Shown here piece after piece: positions 30,901 through 39,373 of a stretch of 64,000 nt of DNA. The notes beneath the pieces are model-generated. The model saw only the letters and a list, made by a program, of their open reading frames with translations. It was not told the origin of the DNA and did no database searches. The position numbers and the translations under genes were made by a program. This DNA is from Albugo candida. Lineage: Eukaryota; Oomycota; Peronosporomycetes; Albuginales. Positions within the stretch are counted from its first letter, which is position 1. Each line of letters starts with the position of its first letter. The stretch is from positions 62,001 to 126,000 of the forward strand of contig JBDOQK010000007.1 in assembly GCA_040437565.1 (NCBI GenBank), given 5' to 3'.

Positions 30901-31376
30901 CGCATTTGATTGCAAATTTACAAGATCACCAATTGATCCAGGAATGCCATCCGGAACACACCGACAACCTTCCAATGTTTTGCACACAACTCGAGCATGC
31001 TCGTCAGTATCATACCGCACATTTGGCAGCAAAAGGTGAACGCATGCTCGAACAAGTGGATTTGCGAGCATTACTCGTTGGATTCTTTGACTTTTATGCG
31101 AATATTTTCAATTTTGCGTCTCATGTGATTTGTATTCGTTTGGCGCGCAGCATTCTACCGATAGAGTACATTGATAAAATCGATCGATGGGGAACCAAAG
31201 CGAAGATATGGCGGATAAGCATTGAGGATCCTCTGGAAGTAGATCGTGATCTTGGCTGTGTGCTACGACCTCACAATCAGAATAGAATCATTCAAGAATT
31301 CACACGCGCATACAAATTGCTCACAAGCGGACAAAGCTTTGTCGGTTCCGTTTGTACTCCAAAATGTAAAAAGTAA
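27916..31376 (+). CDS. TUTase / non-canonical poly(A) polymerase (Cid1-like) with inserted middle domain
   Basis: Exon 1 27916-29091; a 64-nt intron (29092-29155, CAGGTAGATGC to CCATAG) joins HINEQ to DEQCRLDIAHRIQ. The rest runs to 31376 but contains an artefactual repeat around the gap. Removing one copy plus Ns (853 bp) restores one frame of about 847 residues. These enzymes add U or A to RNA 3' ends. The N-terminal 390 residues are helical with a Lys-rich patch. The catalytic domain has GSSKSGFGAKSADIDLCF (G-S and DxD), the third Asp in QIECDLSFGN and the PAP-associated domain (RALLVGFFDFYA, HVICIRLARSI). DxD and third Asp lie about 190 residues apart, far more than in Cid1; the extra segment is charged, with a CRNC pair. 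The start could also be 27778. The stop is 9 bp from the stop of the next, convergent gene. Confidence 0.9.
29235..30840. repeat. Direct duplication of 753 bp around a 100-N gap in the TUTase gene
   Basis: 29235-29987 and 30088-30840 appear identical, with the gap 29988-30087 directly between. The offset of 853 is not a multiple of three, so the assembled gene is frameshifted as it stands, while the collapsed version is open throughout. This is strong support for an assembly duplicate rather than a biological one. Confidence 0.93.
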
Positions 31377-31385
31377 ATCATTGGA

Positions 31386-34300
31386 TTATTTGTCGAGTTT
31401 GCTCAGGCTGTACGCGACTGGTTTCGGCATGTATTCCATCATTCTTCTCGTGGATAGCGTGCTTGGTTTCTGCACTGGCGCGAGTTTCGGAATGGAGCGT
31501 TGTGGTGTCCTGAGATCGAGCAGTGTGCTTTGTCGATGCTTCGCTTGATTGTGGTGAATACGATCGACCTCTACAGGTATTAATGATAGCCGTCCAAGCG
31601 GCAAATTGTCAGTTTGGTCAAAGCTTTCAGTAGCGATACTCTCGTCTCCGACCACTTCCTCAAGATCACCAGCATTTGAATGTCTTCGGTCCCGGACAGG
31701 GCTCATGACCGATATAGAATATCGCGTGTTCGCACTGCGGGCAGTTGCAGTCACATAAAATGTGATGGATGTAGCTGTGCCTATTCCACTGGAAAGACCC
31801 GCAATCTCGTGAGCATGAATGGATATCGTTCTAGTACTCCGAGGTGCGTCTTTATCGAAATCATCGCCATCTTGTTCGATTCTGACAGAACTCCATTGAT
31901 GCGCACGACTCGGAGTCTTCCAATCGGTAGACATAAACATATCGGCACTTCCTTGAAAACTGCAGAGCTGCACTTTAATGACCGGGAAGGAGTCATTGTC
32001 TACTTGTCCGTGTTCACGACTCCATGTATACTGATACAACGCACACGATCCCGGCTTTGATAACATTCCATGCAGCTCCTCACCAATCGCCAACTCCGAT
32101 GGAAAGCTCAATTGTCTTTCTGTGCAAAGCTCAGAGACAGAGCTATCTGCCGGAGATTGTTCTCTATGCTTACATCCATGAAACAGCAGCCTTTCATTTG
32201 CTTCGAAAATATCGTTCCATTTTTTCCTCATGGCTTCCTCCAATTCCTTACTCAAAACTACTTCCTGCTCCAATGGATACAAAGCCTTTTCTCGATACAA
32301 AGCTTCTTCTGTGGCATCGTCTAATCGGAGTCGAGTCTTTGCAAGTTGAGACATAAGACTGGAAGCAGTAGTACGCTCGTCCTCTTCTGATACATCTCTT
32401 TCACGAATTGCTTTGACTTGTTGCTCAGTACGATCATCGCATTCACTTTTCTCCGGCACCCGATAGCCCAATTGCGAAAAAGTATCAGAGTCAGGTTCCC
32501 GAGAAAGACTTTGGGGGAATTCCATCTCGTCGATGGAGTTCGTTTGACTATCCGTCGCCTCCGCAGGCGCAGTGATCGTTTCCAAATCCTCTTCGAATAC
32601 GGTGAACGTATCATCGACACTCTCATGTTGTGGTTCAGACTCCAATGTGTCACCTGCAGCGTTCAGAGTCTCCAAGACACTTTTGTCCGCAAATACTTGC
32701 GATTCCTCAACGCTATTCTCATCGTCACAGCTCAGGTTCTCATCCTCCTTACCTGCGTCCACGAGCTGAGGATCAGGTGAGAAAGCTTCCTCCTGTAAAG
32801 ATGGGTCCGGTAATGTACGCGCTGAATGTGCTGTTGTCATACTGCTCGAGTCTTCAGCCACACAAAGCACTTTTTCAAGCAATCCAAGTCGGATTTTCTT
32901 TCTCACTACTCGCTTCTTTAAAGGAGCGCTGAATCCCCGAGCCTGACGCACGCGACGACGCGCTTCGCTCAATGCTTGAGCCATTGCTTTCTTCCTCGTT
33001 TCTTGTTGTTCAATTGATCGCAATGTGATTCGATGCAGCAGCTCGGAATCTTCTCTGTGATGAATTCCATCTGAACACCTCTGAGATTTTGCATTTGTAC
33101 CCACAGCCTCGAGAAGCTGAGCCTTTATCGAACGAGCAGCTGTTGCGATCGGTTTGACACTTGCGGCTGTCATTACAACTGGAGGTAAGGTGGGAATCTC
33201 ATCTCTCTCTTTCAGCACTACTTCCTGTTGGTATATCGTGGCGGGTTTTCGATCCGTCTTTCGGCTTTTGATCTCACGTTTGCTGTCGAAGCGTGCGTGA
33301 GAGAATTCTTGCGCTGGGAAGGTCTTGCTGCAGAGAACAGGTGTGCTGTGGCAGTGACGCAAGACGGGATGCTCTCCATCGATATACAGCCCGGCAGTAG
33401 TACATTCCATCTGCTTATCCAAAAGCATCTCAGCACTTAGCGAGGAATGCATGAGTTTCTTCAAGTGGAATGTGCCTTGCTGATACAAAGTGGAAACTGT
33501 GTGATCCATCGAATAGAGCCAAGTGACATCATAGTCGACGTTGTGGTTGTATTTGGGGAGATTGGATTTCCTTACTCGCTGCATAAAAGTGAGAATTGCA
33601 TCTTGTGTCTCGGACGGGATGCCGAGTCTGTGATCTTGGCAAAATACGGTCATCCGATGGAGACTCAGCATCTCAGCAGTTTGTTTGTTCCGTGTGAGAT
33701 AGAGCATAGCCCAAAAGTCGATGTACGATATTGCTCCATCGTGTTCAGTGTCTCGAAATCGCAGTATTATCGCACAAAGAGCGAGATGAATAGCTTCTTC
33801 AGCATCGAAATAAAGCGAATCAGCGATCCAGAAATGACGCAATTTGAGCCACACTTGTTGGAATACGTTCTCTGGAACTGCTCCAGAACGATGAGGGTCG
33901 TGAAATAAGAAACATGTCAATAGAAACTGCAATTTATCCAAATTGGTGCTGACACTTTGCGAATGTATCGATTCGGATGCGATGTAGACGCCAAAGAGAG
34001 CACAACGAGCACCTTCCAAGTCGATTTCGTCCTGTTGCCATACTTGGATAATCATCCTCACCATTCGATTCAGACCAAGCTGATGATTGTGGCAGCCCGA
34101 AAGTGCAGCCAAGATATCACTTAATAGTCTTGGGCTTACGATCAAGTAATCGCTTATGTCTTTGATGCAGGCCAAAGCGCTGGCAATCGGTACATATCGA
34201 TGTAATTCGTGGTTTTCGGAGCGAGTGATGATGGCGTCTCTGCTGATAAGCCACGCTTCTGCTGAGATACAAAAAGCTACTAATTCTTTTGGAGCTTCAT

Positions 34301-37300
34301 AACCAGCATGATCCGTCAAGATCCCAAAGAAAGCCGCCAACACGAACGCGACATCGCAACTTGTGCGTTGAAGAGCAATTGAAATGATAAGAAATTTGAC
34401 TTTATGCAAAATCAGATCTCTCATCCCGTATTTCCTTTCAAATAGCTGGAAAACGACATTATGGAAGCTTCGATATCCATCCTTTCTCAATGGTCTCTGT
34501 GAAATAATCGCTTGACTCTGCTCTGCCATTATACTTACAGCCACAAGACACAATCGATCGAGAAACGTGCTGGAAAAATGGAGTGGAATGTCCTCTTTCT
34601 CGATATTGTAAATGTTTGCTTTGTTGCCGCAACGCAAACACCGCTTTCGCACTTGCTCCTTCCTTTCTATGAGAATCTCTCCTCTGTCTCCACACCAGCA
34701 ACATTTGTCATCCCAATGCGCACGGAATTGGTTTGAAATGACCACAATCTTTAATGATTCGTCTTTCGGTATCATTTGAACAATACTTCCTTGTAGCTTG
34801 TCCGTGCTCAAAGCGTGTCTTTCTCTTCGGGCCGTGCGAGAGCCTGTTGCGTCTTGGGCTGTTGCAATTCTCTCCCGTTTCTGTACAATTACTTTCTCCC
34901 CGAGCTCATTATAGCGTGTGCATCGTGGCTCTGTTCGTAGCGTCCGAGTTCTCTTCTTGACCAATGGAGCAGATTCCCGGCATATAAATGCATACAACGC
35001 TTTTGCACAGGCATCTTCATCCAAACGTTCCGTTGGGCAGATTCGATGTGCATGAAAAAACTTCCTCAGATCAAATGTTGCTCGACGATTGGACTTTCCA
35101 TTTGAAACCAATGTCGGAATACTCGTCATGAAGTCGCATAATTGCTCTGCCGCAATTGTGTTCCTCAGACCGTAATTGCCAATAAACTGATGCAAATACG
35201 TCATCAGCTTTGTAATGTCACTCCCTTCATCGTGAGATTCCGTGATTGACGATTCTGATGGAGAGGGTGGGTCTTGTTCTGTTTGGATCTCATTGATCCC
35301 AATCTGTGGAGCCTCTCTGTTCTCCGCAGCATAAACTCTCCTGACGTCTCTCTCGTATCCCAAGCCACATATTTCATGGCTATAAGCGATGATAAAGTGT
35401 AAGGAATTGCACGCGAGACCAATGATCGGGCTATCGACCTGAATTCGATGCTTCAATCTCACAAAAGTCACAACGACTTCCCATATAATAATACTAGAAT
35501 CCCATGACGCTGTGGCGAATTCTCGACCTAAAGAGCTTGGTATGCTGACTATCGAACTGATCCGACGTTTGTGTTCATTCGAGACATGGAGATTCGTCGA
35601 GTCATCGAGATTCCACACCGAAAGAGCGCCACTTTCGTTTCCGACAACAGCAATGTCGGGATGGTGCTGATTTTTAGCGATCAGTTCCATGGCAGAGATC
35701 AAGGCAGATTCTCGGAGTGTGGTCGAAATGGTATGTGAAATGGCCATTGCTGGAAACTTCCAGATTTTCAAAAGACCATCAATGGAAATTGCGACCAATT
35801 TCGACGTCGTACGGCATTTTCTATGGGCACGTATACAGGTAAGGTGACACAGACTCGTGGAATGATTCTTTTGCAGATACTTGAGAGCCAAAGCTTTGCA
35901 TGGTAGCACACTCGACAAATACCAAATGCCTATATGACCATCAGTGTATCCCACACAAAGAAAGCCTCGATTCTGCATAGCTGTCTTTGTGTCATGAGCT
36001 TCTTGTCGATAATTATACAGATTTGCATTCACTCTATCAATATAAAGGATTGTCGAGACAGCTGTCCCCTGAAGCTGAGGAGAAAGCCACGCCATTTTGG
36101 TGAATTGCTCACTAGTTGAAAGATATAAATCGCACGTGCTATTGCTTCTACCAATGACGACCCAAAGCTCTTGTACTCCATCTTCCTGAAAACAGTACAA
36201 AGCACTAACCGAAGCACCCATTGGATCTTTGTGTGCTTCTATATCCGTAAAAGCATACATCCCGAAATCGATCGATGATAGTTTTTCTTTGCGTGGAAGG
36301 AGCATTCTAACATGACTATTCTTTTCAGTGCCGATAGTTACAAAGACTGGCGATTGATCCATTTCGCTCGCGGAACACATGCCAAGAATCGATTCTTTTG
36401 GTGTCTTCCAAAGCACATCTTGAGCGTCCAGCATCCCGACAATAGAAATCACATTCGATTGTATCAGAAGCAATAGATGAGTTTTGACTGTGCCGTCATC
36501 GATCACAGTCGATAGAGTTGTGTGAAACTTTTGATGCTGAATCGCTCGATACAGACCTACCACATGCATCGATAACGAAACTGAGGCTCCCACTATCATT
36601 CTGTCGATGCAGCTGAAGCGCCAATGTGTGGTTGTAGCAGACTCATCAGTAGCAAATATCTCCAAATCTCCAGGAAGGAAGCTTTCATGACGCTTCATGA
36701 TGATAGAACGGATAGGATAACATTTCGAATCGTGCAGTTTTTCTTGCGCCATAAATGAAGTGCTACCGAAAACGTGTTCGCATGAGATAGAGGAATCCAT
36801 GCACCAAATGTGTATCGTTCCGTCTTCGAGCCCAACAAACAACCATAACGAGTCTTGTGAGATAGCCAGAGAGCTTATCACTCCTGCGCAAGCCAGTCTT
36901 TGTCGTCGTATAAGGCAATGACTTCCCGCAAAAGCAGACGGCTTTGATTGCATCGCATACTCTACGAGAAGACTCTGATCCGGCACCTTGTCATTTCTTT
37001 GTGCGACAGTGACCATTCTGACACATGATTCCGCGACACAAATCATTGCTGTGCGGTCTAAAGTCTCTACTTGATCCTTCTTCTCCAAGTGATATTCACA
37101 GTGAGCGGTTGTGACTTCAGAGCTGTCCATGACAACTGTCAGCATCGTGAGGTAAGAGCGTCCTTTGAAGGCTGTATCTCTCCTATTTACCGCTTGTACT
37201 ATTGGGCTCACTTGCGTGGAAGCAATGATCAGAGTGTTTGTATTGGAATCAAAAGAGCAGCAGTCCAATTGCTCAAAAGTATCGCCAGAGAATAGAGCGA

Positions 37301-37667
37301 TCTGTTGAAGTGTTTGAGGCTCCATACACATAATCAGATACTCTTTCAGAACGGTGTGACTGCGTGCGATCGCGCAGAGTACGCATATAAACATATCGTA
37401 TCGTTTTGCATAGTACAAATGCATGCATTTGAGTTTCTGATTCGGAAAGTAAGAGGAAATAGCGACGTTTTTGATTTGTTTGGATAGCGAATAAAGACAA
37501 AACCTATTCTCTGAAGTGGCTGAGTGTTTTTTGTGATCATATAAGAGCAAATGGTGACGTCGGGTGTCATAACATACGGCACGTATTTCAATTCCCCGAC
37601 AGCTCAATTGATGTCTTAACTGAATTGTGTTTTTATATTCTCTCTGATGATAGGATTCTAGACTCAT
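31386..37667 (-). CDS. Large WD40 protein with Cys4 ribbon and EF-hand-like segment (probable ciliary protein)
   Basis: 2093 residues, intronless, from the ATG at 37667 (the frame opens with two GTG codons before it). Residues about 260-760 hold WD repeats (LFVGLEDGTIHIWCM, LVAISIDGLLKIWKF, IAVVGNESGALSVWNL, FATASWDSSIIIWEV). About 990-1017 is a four-Cys ribbon (CCWCGD ... RCLRCGN). About 1250-1340 is EF-hand-like (DPHRSGAVPENVFQQVW, DTEHDGAISYIDFWAMLY). The last 700 residues are acidic and disordered, with basic stretches such as EARRRVRQARGFSAPLKKR. I do not recognise an exact family. EF-hand plus WD40 architectures (for example WDR49/EFCAB8 types) are often axonemal, but there the EF-hands precede the propellers. 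Position next to flagellar and cell-division genes is only weakly informative. Confidence 0.8.
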   Translation of the reverse strand: MSLESYHQREYKNTIQLRHQLSCRGIEIRAVCYDTRRHHLLLYDHKKHSATSENRFCLYSLSKQIKNVAISSYFPNQKLKCMHLYYAKRYDMFICVLCAIARSHTVLKEYLIMCMEPQTLQQIALFSGDTFEQLDCCSFDSNTNTLIIASTQVSPIVQAVNRRDTAFKGRSYLTMLTVVMDSSEVTTAHCEYHLEKKDQVETLDRTAMICVAESCVRMVTVAQRNDKVPDQSLLVEYAMQSKPSAFAGSHCLIRRQRLACAGVISSLAISQDSLWLFVGLEDGTIHIWCMDSSISCEHVFGSTSFMAQEKLHDSKCYPIRSIIMKRHESFLPGDLEIFATDESATTTHWRFSCIDRMIVGASVSLSMHVVGLYRAIQHQKFHTTLSTVIDDGTVKTHLLLLIQSNVISIVGMLDAQDVLWKTPKESILGMCSASEMDQSPVFVTIGTEKNSHVRMLLPRKEKLSSIDFGMYAFTDIEAHKDPMGASVSALYCFQEDGVQELWVVIGRSNSTCDLYLSTSEQFTKMAWLSPQLQGTAVSTILYIDRVNANLYNYRQEAHDTKTAMQNRGFLCVGYTDGHIGIWYLSSVLPCKALALKYLQKNHSTSLCHLTCIRAHRKCRTTSKLVAISIDGLLKIWKFPAMAISHTISTTLRESALISAMELIAKNQHHPDIAVVGNESGALSVWNLDDSTNLHVSNEHKRRISSIVSIPSSLGREFATASWDSSIIIWEVVVTFVRLKHRIQVDSPIIGLACNSLHFIIAYSHEICGLGYERDVRRVYAAENREAPQIGINEIQTEQDPPSPSESSITESHDEGSDITKLMTYLHQFIGNYGLRNTIAAEQLCDFMTSIPTLVSNGKSNRRATFDLRKFFHAHRICPTERLDEDACAKALYAFICRESAPLVKKRTRTLRTEPRCTRYNELGEKVIVQKRERIATAQDATGSRTARRERHALSTDKLQGSIVQMIPKDESLKIVVISNQFRAHWDDKCCWCGDRGEILIERKEQVRKRCLRCGNKANIYNIEKEDIPLHFSSTFLDRLCLVAVSIMAEQSQAIISQRPLRKDGYRSFHNVVFQLFERKYGMRDLILHKVKFLIISIALQRTSCDVAFVLAAFFGILTDHAGYEAPKELVAFCISAEAWLISRDAIITRSENHELHRYVPIASALACIKDISDYLIVSPRLLSDILAALSGCHNHQLGLNRMVRMIIQVWQQDEIDLEGARCALFGVYIASESIHSQSVSTNLDKLQFLLTCFLFHDPHRSGAVPENVFQQVWLKLRHFWIADSLYFDAEEAIHLALCAIILRFRDTEHDGAISYIDFWAMLYLTRNKQTAEMLSLHRMTVFCQDHRLGIPSETQDAILTFMQRVRKSNLPKYNHNVDYDVTWLYSMDHTVSTLYQQGTFHLKKLMHSSLSAEMLLDKQMECTTAGLYIDGEHPVLRHCHSTPVLCSKTFPAQEFSHARFDSKREIKSRKTDRKPATIYQQEVVLKERDEIPTLPPVVMTAASVKPIATAARSIKAQLLEAVGTNAKSQRCSDGIHHREDSELLHRITLRSIEQQETRKKAMAQALSEARRRVRQARGFSAPLKKRVVRKKIRLGLLEKVLCVAEDSSSMTTAHSARTLPDPSLQEEAFSPDPQLVDAGKEDENLSCDDENSVEESQVFADKSVLETLNAAGDTLESEPQHESVDDTFTVFEEDLETITAPAEATDSQTNSIDEMEFPQSLSREPDSDTFSQLGYRVPEKSECDDRTEQQVKAIRERDVSEEDERTTASSLMSQLAKTRLRLDDATEEALYREKALYPLEQEVVLSKELEEAMRKKWNDIFEANERLLFHGCKHREQSPADSSVSELCTERQLSFPSELAIGEELHGMLSKPGSCALYQYTWSREHGQVDNDSFPVIKVQLCSFQGSADMFMSTDWKTPSRAHQWSSVRIEQDGDDFDKDAPRSTRTISIHAHEIAGLSSGIGTATSITFYVTATARSANTRYSISVMSPVRDRRHSNAGDLEEVVGDESIATESFDQTDNLPLGRLSLIPVEVDRIHHNQAKHRQSTLLDLRTPQRSIPKLAPVQKPSTLSTRRMMEYMPKPVAYSLSKLDK

Positions 37668-37892
37668 CACCACGCGAAAACGCGTGTGGTAAGCACTGTC
37701 GTTCGTGGATAAAGCATCACAATTACGTCCGATATGTGCCGAAGCGACATATCGGAATTAAGAGAAGACTTACGGCCATTGGATCTTTCCAAGCGCACAA
37801 TTTCTCATTCTCTTTATATTCATTTATATTCCGTATGCTGCTTGATGCATGCGTCTAATTCTATGGCACAGCACAGCATTTTTAAATAAGAT

Positions 37893-39014
37893 TTAGCTTT
37901 CGAGCAAGTCTGCCAAAGTATGGACAGTGGTGCATTCCAGTAAAAGCATATATGCAAATCTCTCCAACAATTTGCATCGAGTGTGCAGATAGCTCAATTC
38001 CAAGCGGTCAACCCATCGGTTTGATTCATTCAAATACTTCCAGGCTTTTCGAGTCTTGGGGTGACCTGATTGCGGGAGTCTTCTCACAAATCGTGCAAGT
38101 GACGAACAGCGACACCAGCGACTTTTATATTGCTCGTCGAAAGCTAATTCGATCAGAAACTCGGCGTGATGTACACAACCAAGGATCGATTGTTTGCTCT
38201 TAACGATTCGGAATGTACGAATTTGGAGTTTGACTGGAATGTGTGAACTGGAAGATAAAGACTGCAGCCATTCGTATTCGCTATTGGCATAAGCTGCGTC
38301 ATATTGAAGACGAAGAGGTGGAAACGTTCGGCACAACTGAAATGTCGATGAAACTTGACGTCTTACGACAGAAGGGGAAGTTATAGACGTTGCATTATCT
38401 CGGCTACACGAAAATCGCAGAGAGCCTTTATTCAGCGAGTCGACAGAGTGAAGGCTCAAGCGAGTGTTCAGATGATACCGGGCATGATCTCTATCCTCAT
38501 AGTCATCAAAGTCTTCGAACCAGCCCCATTCGTACTCTCCCCGAACGTCATACATGGAATTTATGGACGTAGAGGTCGTGTCGGTCTCTTCTTCGGACTG
38601 ATCAGTGCTAGTATATTGTATCGAAGATGGATGATACAATTTCGAATCATTGAATCGTCTTTCATGCCAATCAATATCTCCAATCGTCTCATGATCTCTC
38701 ACGTTTTTTGTGGGGGTGTCTCGGTTCTCACCAACTTCATCGTTCGCTTTATAGGACTCACAAATGTCCCGACAAGAACGCTTCCAGACTTGCTGGTCAA
38801 ACTGTGGTCGACATGCATTCCGATTCGAAGAATATATATCGTTCATTGTACCTTTTGGAATGGCGACTTGACTCTTATCCGAATACTTTCGTAAATGCTC
38901 ATGTCTGGTTGTACGCTTCTTCGCTTCGTCGCTTTGTTCGTAATTCCGAGGCGAACGTCCTACACTAGCGCAACAAGCAGCTGAGAGAATCAATTCAGTG
39001 CTGAAAATACTCAT
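37893..39014 (-). CDS. Hypothetical protein with PX-like C-terminal domain
   Basis: 373 residues from an ATG. Residues 1-200 are polar and acidic (EYEWGWFEDFDDYEDRD near 165). From about 250 the sequence has a PX-like pattern: VKLQIRTFRIVKSKQ, then a strand pair (HAEFLIELAFDEQYKSRWCR), a loop with SSLARFVRRLP, and a final helix LSYLHTRCKLLERFAYMLLL ending HTLADLLES. Many PX domains end with such a helix, preceded by a basic phosphoinositide site. The canonical RRYSEF is weakened here to RCSSLARF. Probably a membrane-associating protein, possibly with endosomal lipid binding; this is an inference from pattern only. It is 225 bp from the WD40 gene on the same strand and divergent from the deaminase gene. 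Confidence 0.55.
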   Translation of the reverse strand: MSIFSTELILSAACCASVGRSPRNYEQSDEAKKRTTRHEHLRKYSDKSQVAIPKGTMNDIYSSNRNACRPQFDQQVWKRSCRDICESYKANDEVGENRDTPTKNVRDHETIGDIDWHERRFNDSKLYHPSSIQYTSTDQSEEETDTTSTSINSMYDVRGEYEWGWFEDFDDYEDRDHARYHLNTRLSLHSVDSLNKGSLRFSCSRDNATSITSPSVVRRQVSSTFQLCRTFPPLRLQYDAAYANSEYEWLQSLSSSSHIPVKLQIRTFRIVKSKQSILGCVHHAEFLIELAFDEQYKSRWCRCSSLARFVRRLPQSGHPKTRKAWKYLNESNRWVDRLELSYLHTRCKLLERFAYMLLLECTTVHTLADLLES

Positions 39015-39087
39015 TGTTGTAGAGAGTTGAACAACGTGTCGTGCTTTATTGCTCCAAAAAGGAGGAGTAGCTCAAGTCTTCGTATGA

Positions 39088-39273
39088 TCAGCGTCTTTTT
39101 TTGGCAATTATATTCAGTTCATCTGTCATTGGTACATATTCGATGCGCTTCTTATAGCACCGTAATTCCATTGGTCTTTTACAACATTTATTTATACCAA
39201 CGTATCGGATGACGCAATTCGGACAAGAGGGTAGGGCTGTATTTCTATGGGTTCGCACGCGATTTCTGCTCAT
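39088..39273 (-). CDS. Possible small basic protein with CPNC motif
   Basis: 61-residue ATG-started frame in the gap between the PX-like gene and the deaminase gene. It is strongly basic and Cys-bearing (LPSCPNCVIRYVGINKCC, YKKRIEYVPMTDELNI, ending KKRR). Size and charge recall small organellar ribosomal or zinc-binding proteins, but I recognise no family. It could equally be a chance frame, since the frame stays open upstream across the deaminase N-terminus on the other strand. Confidence 0.25.
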   Translation of the reverse strand: MSRNRVRTHRNTALPSCPNCVIRYVGINKCCKRPMELRCYKKRIEYVPMTDELNIIAKKRR

Positions 39274-39373
39274 TAATTCTCTCTCTAACGTATGTGACAC
39301 TGCTCCAAAAGGATTGAGTCGGTTTAGCGTCTCAGACTTAACCGGTTTACGTATCTGAACTGTAGCACAGACA

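Noticed and set aside
33447-33908. 153-residue plus-strand frame
   Set aside because: Antisense shadow of the WD40 gene; opens at an internal ATG and has no domain.
38355-38894. 179-residue plus-strand frame
   Set aside because: Antisense to the PX-like gene and opens without a proper ATG context; composition fits a shadow frame.
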